62,252 nucleotides of DNA from a virus. This document shows, piece after piece, positions 46,692 through 55,738 of the stretch (its first letter is position 1; each line of letters begins with the position of its first letter). The stretch lies in the IMG/VR virus record IMGVR_UViG_3300035092_000013, positions 1 through 62,252 of that record; one strand, given 5' to 3'. The notes under the pieces are model-generated. The model worked only from the letters and a program-made list of their open reading frames with translations. It made no database searches and was not told the DNA's origin. The position numbers were made by a program, and so were the translations under genes.

Positions 46692-46795
46692 GACGCGACG
46701 ACACCAACTACATCCTCGTCTGGATAGGCATCCTTCTCGGGCTCCTCGTCTTCTGGGCGGTATGCATCGGGGGTGGCTGGGTTGTCGTTGGATGA
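46688..46795 (+). CDS. Single-pass membrane peptide, 35 residues
   Basis: GTG overlaps the preceding stop (GTGA). MRRDDTNYILVWIGILLGL and a Gly/Val-rich end: one hydrophobic helix with a basic start. Overlaps the polymerase gene. Confidence 0.5.
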   Translation: MRRDDTNYILVWIGILLGLLVFWAVCIGGGWVVVG

Positions 46796-48584
46796 CGTTC
46801 AGCTTCACCTCATCGAATCACTGGATGACGTCGGTGAGTTCACACGGTGGCTCGGTCAGACGCGGAACGGACCCAAGCTGTCGTTCGACACCGAGACGAC
46901 GGGACTGAGCCAAGAGACCAATCACATTCGTCTCTGTCAGATCGGTGACTCGGTTCACGGCTGGGCGTTCTCGTGGGAGCGCTGGTCGGGCATCATGGCC
47001 GACGTGGTGAAGACGTACAACGGTACCCTCGTGGCGCACAACGCGCCGTTCGACTGGGGCTTCATGAAGAAGGCCGGTGTCGAGCTTCCTCGTCATCGGA
47101 TCCGCGACACACGGCCGCAGTGTCACATCCTCGATCCGACATTCTCGACCGCGCTGAAGAACAACGCGGTGCGGTATGTGGACCCGCGTGCGAAGAACTC
47201 GCAGGAGGACTTCGCCGCCACCGGCTGGACGTGGTCCACCGTGCCGATCGAGTATGAACCGTACTGGTCGTACGGTGCCCTCGACCCGGTGTTGACGAAC
47301 CAGCTGGACGACTACACGTGGCCGAGGATTCAAGGAACTCCAGCGGAGAAGGCGTTCGACATCGAGAACTCCGTCCAGTGGGTTACCCACGACATGGAGC
47401 GGTACGGCGTTCACATCGACACCAGGTACGCGCACGAACGATACGAGCAGTTTCGTGCGCACTGCGACAAGATCGAAAAGTGGTGCATCAAGGAGTATGG
47501 TGTCGAGCCGGGTCGCAACGCACAGGTGATCTCGAGGCTGCACGATGACGGTGTCCAGTTCACGAAGGCCACCAAGGGTGGAGCCGTCTCGCTGGACGCC
47601 GAGGTCCTAGCGGCAATCGATCATCCACTTGCTCGGCAGGTGCTCGTTCGCCGTCGGTTGGAGAAACTCTCCTCCACCTACCTCAAGCACTACATCACCG
47701 AGGTGGACTCGAACGACCTTCTCCATCCGTCCATCAACACTCTCGGCGCGCGGACGTCTCGTATGTCGATGTCCAACCCGAACTTCCAGAACCTACCACG
47801 CGCGAGTGAGACGAACCCTGCGGCAACGGTGATCCGGAACTGTGTCGCAGCTCGCGAAGGACACACCCTGCTGTTCTGCGACTTCTCACAGATCGAGATG
47901 CGGATCCTCGCGTGGCTCGCTCAGGACGAGAACATGACCGCCGCGTTTAAGAGCGACGGTGACTTCTTCGTTAACCTGGCGCGGCAGCTGTATGACGACC
48001 CGACGATCGTGAAGGGTCACCCCCTTCGTGACCGCATCAAGAACGTCGGCTACGGGAAGATCTACGGTGCCGGTCTCGCTAAGCTGGCGTGGACGGCAGG
48101 AACCGACATCGAGACGATCCGCGTGACGATGCGGGACTTCGACGCGCGGTTCGCGGGTGTCCGTGCGTACCAGGACAGCACGTACTCACTCGCGATGCAG
48201 CGGAAGTCCAGTGTAGGACTCGCGTACGCCGACTGTCCGCTGTCCGGTCGCCGGCAGCCGTCGGACCCCGGCAAGGAGTACGCACTCGTCAACTACGTGA
48301 TCCAGGGTGCTGCAGCATCTCTCTTCAAGATGAAGGTGCTGGAGCTGGACCAGGCGGGTCTCTCTCCTTGGATGATGCTTCTCGTCCACGACGAGGTGAT
48401 CCTCGACGTGCCGAACGAGCACGTGGAAGAGACGGTGAACGTGCTCGCTACGATCATGAACGACAGCGAGATCATCGCACCGGTGCCGGTCGAGGCTGAG
48501 GTCTCGTTCGGTGCGAGGTGGGGATCGAAGATGAAGTGGGACATCGATCGGTGGGTGAAGGATGATTGGAGGTTGGCTACGTGA
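46773..48584 (+). CDS. Family A (PolA-type) DNA polymerase with 3'-5' exonuclease
   Basis: The 603-residue enzyme lacks the 5' nuclease. Exonuclease motifs: SFDTETTGL (Asp39, Glu41), HNAPFDW (Asp94) and YGALD (Tyr167, Asp171). Polymerase motif A LLFCDFSQIE (Asp370); motif B Arg419, Lys423, Tyr427-Gly428 (RIKNVGYGKIYG); motif C LVHDEV (His539-Asp540-Glu541). The aromatic motif B residue is Tyr, as in T7 DNA polymerase. It replicates the phage genome and would have to accept any modified dCTP. Start GTG at 46773 overlaps the membrane peptide gene; TTG at 46782 or 46788 is possible. Confidence 0.95.
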   Translation: MAGLSLDDVQLHLIESLDDVGEFTRWLGQTRNGPKLSFDTETTGLSQETNHIRLCQIGDSVHGWAFSWERWSGIMADVVKTYNGTLVAHNAPFDWGFMKKAGVELPRHRIRDTRPQCHILDPTFSTALKNNAVRYVDPRAKNSQEDFAATGWTWSTVPIEYEPYWSYGALDPVLTNQLDDYTWPRIQGTPAEKAFDIENSVQWVTHDMERYGVHIDTRYAHERYEQFRAHCDKIEKWCIKEYGVEPGRNAQVISRLHDDGVQFTKATKGGAVSLDAEVLAAIDHPLARQVLVRRRLEKLSSTYLKHYITEVDSNDLLHPSINTLGARTSRMSMSNPNFQNLPRASETNPAATVIRNCVAAREGHTLLFCDFSQIEMRILAWLAQDENMTAAFKSDGDFFVNLARQLYDDPTIVKGHPLRDRIKNVGYGKIYGAGLAKLAWTAGTDIETIRVTMRDFDARFAGVRAYQDSTYSLAMQRKSSVGLAYADCPLSGRRQPSDPGKEYALVNYVIQGAAASLFKMKVLELDQAGLSPWMMLLVHDEVILDVPNEHVEETVNVLATIMNDSEIIAPVPVEAEVSFGARWGSKMKWDIDRWVKDDWRLAT

Positions 48585-49048
48585 GATCGAAACATCTCGT
48601 CATCATCGGGGTGGACCCGGGCAAGGCGACGGGACTCGCTCTGTACTACAATGGACATCTGATCGCCAAGAACTCACTGCCGGCTAACGATTCACCCACC
48701 GAGATCTCCCGCTGGATCATCAACGCTAAGACGAAGTTCCAGGGTAACGCGCAGATCATCATCGCCGTCGAGCGCTACCAGACCGGCGGTAGCACGGTGA
48801 AGAAGACTCGGCAGGCCGACCCGGTCGAGCTCCTCGGCGCGTGTCGTATGATCGCGCGAGGTGATCCAGCGGTGAGTGTGGTCACGTCCAACGCCTCCGA
48901 CGCGAAGAAGGTCGGCAACCCGACGACCCTCAAGCGCATCGGCTGGTGGACACCAGGTCACGATCACATCAACGACGCGGCGTCGCAGGTCCTACGAACT
49001 CTCGCCGCCGTGCGACCTCTGGAGTTCGCTGAAGTGATCGGTGTGTAG
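48581..49048 (+). CDS. RuvC-like Holliday junction resolvase
   Basis: The 155-residue protein has the RNase H-like acidic residues of RuvC: IIGVDPGKATGLALYY near residue 9, IAVERYQTGG near 66 and DHINDAASQVLR near 135. It should cut branched DNA before packaging. GTG overlaps the polymerase stop, with TTGGAGG upstream. Confidence 0.85.
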   Translation: MRSKHLVIIGVDPGKATGLALYYNGHLIAKNSLPANDSPTEISRWIINAKTKFQGNAQIIIAVERYQTGGSTVKKTRQADPVELLGACRMIARGDPAVSVVTSNASDAKKVGNPTTLKRIGWWTPGHDHINDAASQVLRTLAAVRPLEFAEVIGV

Positions 49049-49080
49049 TAGGATAGACACTCAGGACAGGAGGAGACAGG

Positions 49081-50880
49081 ATGGCGTACGCCGAGTTCAA
49101 CCCGACCCGAAACCGGATCGATGTGACGACCCGGTATGAGGAGAAGGAGCTCATCAAGGCGATCCCAGGGTCGAAGTATCACGGTGAAGACAAGATGTGG
49201 TCCATACCCATCACGTTCACCGCATGTCTTCAGCTCCGGGGTCTCTTCAAGTCGGAGCTTCACATCGGTAACCAGCTCAAGAGCTGGGCGGCACTGGAAC
49301 GAGTCGATCGCATCGACCAGGCGATGACTCTTCGTACGAATCTTGAACCTGTGACGAGCTTTCGACTTCCAGGTCTCTACCCATTTCAAAACTCGGGTGT
49401 CGAATTTCTGACGGCCGCACACTCAGCACTTCTTGGTGATGAGATGGGCACGGGTAAGACGATCCAGTTGCTTGCCACACTTCAGCTTGAGCACCTTTCA
49501 GGTCCTCACCACAACGGAGGATCACTTCCGGCACTCGTCATCTGTCCGAACTCGACGAAGCACAACTGGGCTGATGAGGCCATGAAGTGGTTTCCCGAGG
49601 CGAAGCCGTACGTGATCTCGGGTGGTGTGGTCCAGCGGCGTAAGTTCTTCAAGCAGGCCGGTGACGACGCACTCGTGATCATCAACATCGAGGCGGTCCG
49701 CAACCACTCTCGTCTCGCGGGTTACGGGTCGATCCACCTCACGAACGAGGAGAAGGAACCGAAAGAGCTCAATGAGATCCCCTTCCGATCGGTCACGTTC
49801 GACGAGGCGCACCGGATGAAGGACCCGAAGTCGAAGCAGACCCGTGCTGCGTGGGCGGTTGGTCACGGCTCGACGGTGAGGCACCGGTTCGCGCTGACGG
49901 GTACGCCGATCGCCAATGACCCGTCCGACCTGTGGTCCATCCTTCACTTCCTCGCACCGGACGAGTTCCCGACGCGGTCCAAGTTCATCGACCGCTACTG
50001 CCTTCAGGCGTGGAACTCGTACGGCGGGCTGAGCGTGATCGGTGTCCAGCCGGAGACCCGTGAGGAGTTCCGTCAGGTGATCGGTCCGCGGTTCCGCCGG
50101 GTGACGAAGGATGAGGTGCTGAAGCAGCTCCCGCGTAAGCAGCGGCAGCTCATCAAGGTGGAGATGTCACCTAAGCAGGCGAAGGCGTACCGCGACATGG
50201 AGTCACAACTCGCGACCCGTGTCGACGGTGGCGTGATCGTCGCTGCGTCGAACCTCACCGCGCAGATCCGCCTTCTGCAGTTCGCCGGATCGATGTGCGA
50301 CGTCGATGAGGAGGGTCTGGTCACCCCGGTCGATCCGTCACCGAAGATCGACGCGCTGCTGGACATCATCGACGCGGCGCAAGGCAAACCACTCGCCGTG
50401 TGTGGTGTGCAGCGAAAGCTCATCGAGCTCGCATCACGTCGGCTCGACAAGTACAAGATCGGTCACGGTCTCATCACGGGTAAGATCGACGAGTGGACAC
50501 GGAAGCAGAACCTGAAGAGGTTCCAGAACGGTGAGCTTCCCGTCCTGATGTTCACCATCCAGGCCGGAGGCACGGGTCTCAACATGACCGCGGCCGACAC
50601 ACTTGTGTTCATCCAGCGGGACTGGTCGATGGTGAACAACCGGCAGGCTGAAGACCGCGTCCATCGCATCGGATCCGAGGTACACGAGTCGATCAACATC
50701 ATCGACATCGTCACCGAGGAAACGGTGGAAGAAACGGTTCTCGTTCGCTACCTCGAGAAGGTCCACCGATTGGATCAGATCACCGAGGACCGTGCACGCG
50801 CCAAGGCGAACGGCACGGACGTCACCGAGCTGGATGAGCTGGAGACCTTCATCCTCAACGCACACCTGGGGGAACTGTGA
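49081..50880 (+). CDS. SNF2-family (SF2) helicase/ATPase
   Basis: The 599-residue protein has motif I LLGDEMGTGKTIQLL near residue 118, motif II VTFDEAHRMKD near 240 (DEAH), motif III FALTGTPIAND near 275, motif V GGTGLNMTAADTLVF near 497 and motif VI NNRQAEDRVHRIGS near 521. The N-terminal 80 residues resemble the HARP-type domain of annealing helicases. It probably remodels replication forks or recombination intermediates. Shine-Dalgarno GGAGGAGACAGG. Confidence 0.9.
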   Translation: MAYAEFNPTRNRIDVTTRYEEKELIKAIPGSKYHGEDKMWSIPITFTACLQLRGLFKSELHIGNQLKSWAALERVDRIDQAMTLRTNLEPVTSFRLPGLYPFQNSGVEFLTAAHSALLGDEMGTGKTIQLLATLQLEHLSGPHHNGGSLPALVICPNSTKHNWADEAMKWFPEAKPYVISGGVVQRRKFFKQAGDDALVIINIEAVRNHSRLAGYGSIHLTNEEKEPKELNEIPFRSVTFDEAHRMKDPKSKQTRAAWAVGHGSTVRHRFALTGTPIANDPSDLWSILHFLAPDEFPTRSKFIDRYCLQAWNSYGGLSVIGVQPETREEFRQVIGPRFRRVTKDEVLKQLPRKQRQLIKVEMSPKQAKAYRDMESQLATRVDGGVIVAASNLTAQIRLLQFAGSMCDVDEEGLVTPVDPSPKIDALLDIIDAAQGKPLAVCGVQRKLIELASRRLDKYKIGHGLITGKIDEWTRKQNLKRFQNGELPVLMFTIQAGGTGLNMTAADTLVFIQRDWSMVNNRQAEDRVHRIGSEVHESINIIDIVTEETVEETVLVRYLEKVHRLDQITEDRARAKANGTDVTELDELETFILNAHLGEL

Positions 50881-51902
50881 CGATCCGCCGCGTCTCCAAC
50901 TCGGAGATCCAGGTGTTCAAGCAGTGCCGCCGCAAGTGGTGGCTCGCGTGGCACCGTGGTCTTCGTCCGACGGTGGAGTCGCCTCTCGGTGCACTCGCCA
51001 TCGGGCAGAACATTCACACGGCTCTCGCGGGTTGGTACGTGCCGGACGGGCAGCCCCGGACCAATCCCCAGGAAGCGCTCGAAAACCTCCTGAAGGATGC
51101 TGCAGAACGCCTCGGTACGTACTGGGGAAGCCAGGGCAAGGAGGTGCCACCCGCCGAGCTGAAGATTCTTCTGTCGGAGGCCGATCTCCAGCGGATCATG
51201 CTCGAGGGTTACATGCAGTGGATCGAAGAAACGGGTGCGGACCAAGACTTCACGATCATCGAGTCCGAGCGGTACGTGGAGGCGCCGTTCATCAAGCGAA
51301 ACGGCGTGCAGATCTACCTCATTGGTCGTCTCGACGTTCTCGCCGAGGATCACTGGTCGAAGCAGCTCGTCTTTATCGACCACAAGACCACCGGGTCGAT
51401 CCTCGAGTCGCTCAAGGGTATCGCTCTTAACCCGCAGATGCGCATGTACCGACTCATCCTTCAGCTCGCCGAAGACCGTGACGTGTACCTCGCCATCTAC
51501 TCGATGCTTCGCAAGGTGAAGCGGACGGTGAAGGCCAACCCGCCGTTCTTCCACCGTGAGAAGGTCCCACACAACCGTCACGAGATCGAGTCGTTCATCC
51601 AGCAGTTGATGGGCGTCATCTACGACATCATCGAGGTGGAGTATCATCTCAACGACGTCTACACGCGCCCAAACACGGTTCACAACCGTGCTGTCTACCC
51701 GACGTCAGGAGCGCACTGCCGCTACTGTCCGTTCCAGCGGGAGTGCTTGATGCTGGATGACGGCTCCCGTGCCGAGGACTCACTCGCTTCACGGTTCACC
51801 GTCGGTGAGCCGCTCCACTACTACGGAAGGGACGACCTTGCCCGAGTTCAACCCGGATCACGTCCTGTCGACTCTCATCCACGCCGGATCGAAGCAGGGT
51901 AA
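50877..51902 (+). CDS. Cas4/RecB-like PD-(D/E)XK nuclease with Fe-S cluster motif
   Basis: The 341-residue protein starts RRVSNSEIQVFKQCRRKWW, typical of Cas4/AddB-like nucleases, has the catalytic DHKTTG motif (about residue 163) preceded by an acidic LIGRLDVLAED, and ends with three cysteines (HCRYCPFQREC, about 280-290) that with Cys18 would bind an Fe-S cluster. It is a probable 5'-3' exonuclease for recombination. GTG overlaps the helicase stop (GTGA). Confidence 0.9.
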   Translation: MTIRRVSNSEIQVFKQCRRKWWLAWHRGLRPTVESPLGALAIGQNIHTALAGWYVPDGQPRTNPQEALENLLKDAAERLGTYWGSQGKEVPPAELKILLSEADLQRIMLEGYMQWIEETGADQDFTIIESERYVEAPFIKRNGVQIYLIGRLDVLAEDHWSKQLVFIDHKTTGSILESLKGIALNPQMRMYRLILQLAEDRDVYLAIYSMLRKVKRTVKANPPFFHREKVPHNRHEIESFIQQLMGVIYDIIEVEYHLNDVYTRPNTVHNRAVYPTSGAHCRYCPFQRECLMLDDGSRAEDSLASRFTVGEPLHYYGRDDLARVQPGSRPVDSHPRRIEAG

Positions 51903-52602
51903 GACCACCCTCGCATCCACGTCACCAACGCCTCACCTGGCACTCGACGCGGAGGGTGGCTGGAAGTTCATCGATGAGATGGGCTTCAAGACCGGTAAGA
52001 AGCTTCGCCGGATCCGCTGGAACCCGGCCACCGAAGCGATCCCACAACACGACGGAACGTGGGACCTCTGTAGCGTGACCGTGCGCAACTGGGCAACGAT
52101 GACGCTCATCTACCAGCACCTCACCCAGCGGGCTCATCAATTCCGCTCGATCACCTGGGACTCGATCACCGAGGTACAGCGAACCTGTCGTGACGCACTT
52201 CGCGGCACCGAGGCGATGCAGCTTCAGGACTGGGGTGTGCTCTTGGTCCAGATGGACGACATGATCCGTAAGTTCCGGAACCTGACACTGGACCCGGACA
52301 ACTCGGTGCAGGTCGTCAACTTCATCGCCGAGACGAAGATGCGTGACGGTAAGCAGCGTCCTTACATGCAGGGACAGATCACCGACGCTCTGCCGTATAT
52401 GGTGGACATCTGCGGGTACCTCACCACCCAGTGGGGTATGGACGAAGCGGGTCAGCCGACCGTCCGGCAGCCCGTGCTCAACATCGCACCAAGCGACTTT
52501 TGGGAGGCGGGCGAACGTGTTCAGGGTCGCCTCCCCAACTCCATCCTCCTTCCTAACATCACCGACATCCTCAACGCCGTCTATCCCAACGCCGTCAAGT
52601 AA
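51838..52602 (+). CDS. RecA/Sak4-like ATPase
   Basis: TTG at 51838 is chosen because GGAAGGG lies upstream and the preceding in-frame residues look like out-of-frame translation of the nuclease gene, which it overlaps. The 254-residue protein has Walker A HAGSKQGKTTLA near residue 15, LALDAEGGW near 33, and Walker B-like SITWDSITEVQR near 107, matching phage Sak4-type single-strand annealing ATPases. It should work with the SSB-like protein encoded next. Confidence 0.8.
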   Translation: MPEFNPDHVLSTLIHAGSKQGKTTLASTSPTPHLALDAEGGWKFIDEMGFKTGKKLRRIRWNPATEAIPQHDGTWDLCSVTVRNWATMTLIYQHLTQRAHQFRSITWDSITEVQRTCRDALRGTEAMQLQDWGVLLVQMDDMIRKFRNLTLDPDNSVQVVNFIAETKMRDGKQRPYMQGQITDALPYMVDICGYLTTQWGMDEAGQPTVRQPVLNIAPSDFWEAGERVQGRLPNSILLPNITDILNAVYPNAVK

Positions 52603-52641
52603 CGATCAAGAACGAATGCCGACATCAAAGAGGAGACACAC

Positions 52642-53229
52642 GTGGCCGACATGAACTTTGGCAAGATGCGACAGGACGCAATGACCGTCCTGACCGGAGA
52701 CTTCGTCGTTCGCTGCATCGAGGCGAAACCGGTGAAGAACTCGAACGGCGACGACATGATCAAGACCAAGCTGCAGATCATCGCCGGACCGTACACGGGA
52801 CGCAACCTGTCCAACAACTTCAACATCATCCCAAGCAACGTCCCCGCGCTGCAGATGTTCTTCAGCCACATGAGCCACTTCGGTCTCGACGAGGCGTACT
52901 TCGCCAAGCTGCCGAACGGCGAGTCCGGTGTTCACCAGATCGCCCGTGACCTCGTCGGCCGTGTTGTGGAGGTGAAGGTCGGGTCGCGCAAGTTCCAAGG
53001 TGTCGAGCGTGAGAACATCGAGGGCATCATGCCGGCACCCGCCGGTCTCGGTGGTGTCGGTCAGCCACAGTCGACGGCGCAACCGCTGCCGACGGCACTG
53101 CCCGTCGCGTCGGCGCAGACCGTGAACGGCGCGGCGTCGGTCACACTACCGATGACGGTCGGAACACCGTCCGACCCGGACGACGCTGCCACCGACGGCT
53201 CCGCCGAGGAGCCAGCTCTGCCGTTCTAA
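52642..53229 (+). CDS. Single-stranded DNA-binding-like protein
   Basis: The 195-residue protein has an OB-fold-like beta pattern (GDFVVRCIEAKPVKN, IKTKLQIIAGPYTGRNL, GRVVEVKVGSRKFQG) and then a flexible Pro/Ala linker with an acidic C-terminal tail ending EEPALPF, which mirrors the acidic IPF tail of bacterial SSBs that docks partner proteins. Position after the Sak4-like ATPase supports this. Confidence 0.65.
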   Translation: MADMNFGKMRQDAMTVLTGDFVVRCIEAKPVKNSNGDDMIKTKLQIIAGPYTGRNLSNNFNIIPSNVPALQMFFSHMSHFGLDEAYFAKLPNGESGVHQIARDLVGRVVEVKVGSRKFQGVERENIEGIMPAPAGLGGVGQPQSTAQPLPTALPVASAQTVNGAASVTLPMTVGTPSDPDDAATDGSAEEPALPF

Positions 53230-53252
53230 TCGATCACCGAACGTGGTAGAGT

Positions 53253-53279
53253 GGGAGCAGGCCGGTGTGGCCTGCTCCC
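53253..53279 (+). terminator. Intergenic hairpin between the SSB-like and glycosyltransferase genes
   Basis: An 11-bp perfect stem (53253-53263 with 53269-53279) with a five-base loop, followed only by TTAACC. It may be an attenuator. TGGTAGAGT at 53242-53250 just before it could be an extended -10. Confidence 0.5.
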
Positions 53280-53294
53280 TTAACCTGAGAGGAC

Positions 53295-54671
53295 ATGATG
53301 AGACGTAAGATCCTGTACGGCAAGATCGGGCGATCGATGCCGCTCACACTAGAGAAGTGCGGCACCCTCGGTGGTGACATCGAGATGACCGCCGTTCTCA
53401 CCGCACTCGCCAACGCCTACCCCGACGACGAGATCATCCTCATCGGTCGGAACACGGGTGAGAACCCGCAGGACGTCGGTCTGCCCAAGAACATTACGAA
53501 CCCGTGGACGGAGTGGGGTCCTCGTCTACGAAACTACCTCAATGGCACCGGTCTCAACCACCCGAACCTGTCGGTTGAGGAACACCGAATCGCGCTTCGC
53601 TTCATCATGAGTATGACACATGACACGTTTGTTGACGCGGACGCGATGGTCATCTGGGTCGGGCAGCACGGCACGTCGAACTCACCGATCCCGAAGATCG
53701 GTGATCGCTCCGTCCTCACCAAGCCACAGGACGCGTTCACCTACTACTCCGGCTTCCTCCTCCGCGGCATCAACCTGTGGCGTGATGTCGATCCCATCCA
53801 GCGGGAGCCGATTTTCCTTAACGCCGACCCGCGCAACTACCTCAAGATGCGCGACATGAAGTGGCCGTTGCGTTATCCCGTGCTGACGCAGTTCAACTTC
53901 GATCACAACATCAAGCACGAGCGCTACGGTGATCACACTCCCGTGTTGTCCGGGTACTGGGGTTCACGCTCTGACATCACGGCTGAGACCGGTGGCGACG
54001 TCTGGCGGTCCACCGTTCAGAACGTGTACTCGCGACTGGAGCTCAACGCCCTCATGTCCGGCACGCCGTCGGGTGACCTGCTGACGTATGACGGGAACTG
54101 GGAGAACCGCCGGCCGTTCGGTGTCGTGATCAACGAGGCGCGTGTGGTCGGGGTGCCCGAGCGCCTGGGTAGACTGCGCGCCATGCACGACTGGATCATG
54201 CCACTGCGACCCGCATTCGTTCACGGCACGTGGTCCGACAAATCGATGAACTCACTCGCCAACAGGTGGGGATTCAACTTGCAGATCACGCCTCTTCCCT
54301 GGTCGGACTACGCCGCGAAGATGCACACGGTCCGCTGCACCTTCACGACGCCGTCCAGTGGATCGGGCTGGGCAACGACGAAGCCGTGGGAGGCGTTCGG
54401 TCTCGGCGTGGTCTGCTTCTTCCACCCGGACTACGACACCCAAAACAACATCCTGGGTGACGCAAGTCCTCATCTTCACGCCTGGCTTCGTGTGAAAACC
54501 CCAGCGCAGTTGCGTGATCGCGTCATTCACCTCAACACCGTCGCAGGACGCCAAGACTGGGAGCGACTCGTCGATCTGCAGCATCAACACTTCATTAGGA
54601 ACATTAGTGGAAATCACCGCCCAACTTTTATGAAGATGATCGACGACCGCCTGAACGGAGTAGTTAGTTGA
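53295..54671 (+). CDS. GT-B fold glycosyltransferase
   Basis: The 458-residue protein has two Rossmann-like halves. N-terminal half: GTLGGDIEMTAVLTALAN and DDEIILIGRNTGE. C-terminal half: FGVVINEARVVGVPERLGR and the donor-binding SGSGWATTKPWEAFGLGVV (about 366-384), the Gly-rich/Glu pattern of GT-B enzymes. It is coupled to the RGP-like gene (TTGA) and lies in the same block as the dCTPase and C5-methyltransferase. I infer that it may glycosylate modified cytosines in phage DNA; a protein acceptor is possible. Confidence 0.75.
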   Translation: MMRRKILYGKIGRSMPLTLEKCGTLGGDIEMTAVLTALANAYPDDEIILIGRNTGENPQDVGLPKNITNPWTEWGPRLRNYLNGTGLNHPNLSVEEHRIALRFIMSMTHDTFVDADAMVIWVGQHGTSNSPIPKIGDRSVLTKPQDAFTYYSGFLLRGINLWRDVDPIQREPIFLNADPRNYLKMRDMKWPLRYPVLTQFNFDHNIKHERYGDHTPVLSGYWGSRSDITAETGGDVWRSTVQNVYSRLELNALMSGTPSGDLLTYDGNWENRRPFGVVINEARVVGVPERLGRLRAMHDWIMPLRPAFVHGTWSDKSMNSLANRWGFNLQITPLPWSDYAAKMHTVRCTFTTPSSGSGWATTKPWEAFGLGVVCFFHPDYDTQNNILGDASPHLHAWLRVKTPAQLRDRVIHLNTVAGRQDWERLVDLQHQHFIRNISGNHRPTFMKMIDDRLNGVVS

Positions 54672-55738
54672 AAACGACAATCATTCTCCCGTCGATCCGC
54701 GTGCCGCTGAACCTCAAGACGTGGGTGCTTCAGCTCGAACCTGAGACCGATGAGATCATCGTCGCCGGCAACGAGGCGTCTCCGCACGCGGCGATCACCG
54801 AGTTCCTCGGTCAGCTGACCAAGGATCACGGCGTGATGACGACCTACCTCGGTCCGCGTGATCCCCGCGTTACTGAAAAGGCGATCTTTGAGTTCATCCC
54901 GCCGAACCACACGTCACGCCGCAACTTCGCGCTGCTGCAGGCGCTGGAGAACCGGCCGGATGTTCTCGTCACGATCGACGACGACAACTACCCATACAAG
55001 GCCGACTGGCTTCGAGGTGTGAAGACACTTCTCGATCTCGACCAGCGCAACCATCGTACGGTCATAGGATCGGAGACGGGTTGGTGGAACGTCGGCCGTC
55101 TCTGCACACCGCGCGTGATTCACCGCGGCTATCCCATGACACGGTGGACCGAGCCGGACACAGGGCACATCGTCGACACCGACGCGACACCGATCGGCGT
55201 CGTCGCCAGTCTGTGGCTCGACGACCCAGACATCAACGCGGTCGAGCGTATGCTCACCAACCCGCAGGTGCTTCACGTCAGCGGTTCAGCGACCCTGGCA
55301 AAGGGTACGTGGTGCCCGTTCGACTCGCAGTCGACCAGTGTTCACGGCATGCTCGCTGACATGATGTTCATGTGGCCGGACCTCGGCCGGTATGACGACA
55401 TCTGGTCGTCGTACCTGATGCGGGCCGTCATGGACGTCACCGACTGGTACGTCACGTACGGCACACCGGCGGTCACCCAAGACCGCAACGCTCACAACCT
55501 GGTCCGTGACCTTCGTGACGAGCTATTTGGTTACGAGCACACCGAAGAGTTCACCGACTTCCTCCGTGAGCTGGTCAAAAAGAGGCCGGCGGGCATCATG
55601 CGCGCCCCGTACAGTGTCTATGAGCACTTTATGCGTGCGACCGCGGCCAACTACAAGCGCCTGCCGGCACTCACCCGTGACTCATTCTACGCGTGGCTGA
55701 CCGACCTCAACGACGTGCAGAAGCGGACGGGAATGTGA
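54668..55738 (+). CDS. RGP/UDP-arabinopyranose mutase-like (GT75-type) protein
   Basis: The 356-residue protein matches the reversibly glycosylated polypeptide family in order: N-terminal TTIILPSIRVPL, VTIDDDNYP with the DDD metal motif at 104-106, RGYPMTRW near 153-160 at the place of the RGYPF segment with the glycosylated Arg, VVASLWLDDPDINA (179-191), TWCPFDSQS and LGRYDDIWSSY (239-249). The plant enzymes interconvert UDP-arabinopyranose and UDP-arabinofuranose. Here it could supply UDP-arabinofuranose to the adjoining glycosyltransferase or transfer a sugar itself. The family call is by motif; the substrate is inferred. Confidence 0.75.
   Translation: MKTTIILPSIRVPLNLKTWVLQLEPETDEIIVAGNEASPHAAITEFLGQLTKDHGVMTTYLGPRDPRVTEKAIFEFIPPNHTSRRNFALLQALENRPDVLVTIDDDNYPYKADWLRGVKTLLDLDQRNHRTVIGSETGWWNVGRLCTPRVIHRGYPMTRWTEPDTGHIVDTDATPIGVVASLWLDDPDINAVERMLTNPQVLHVSGSATLAKGTWCPFDSQSTSVHGMLADMMFMWPDLGRYDDIWSSYLMRAVMDVTDWYVTYGTPAVTQDRNAHNLVRDLRDELFGYEHTEEFTDFLRELVKKRPAGIMRAPYSVYEHFMRATAANYKRLPALTRDSFYAWLTDLNDVQKRTGM

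Noticed and set aside
46818-47543. A 241-codon minus-strand open frame opposite the DNA polymerase
   Set aside because: It mirrors the exonuclease domain codons and has no independent support.
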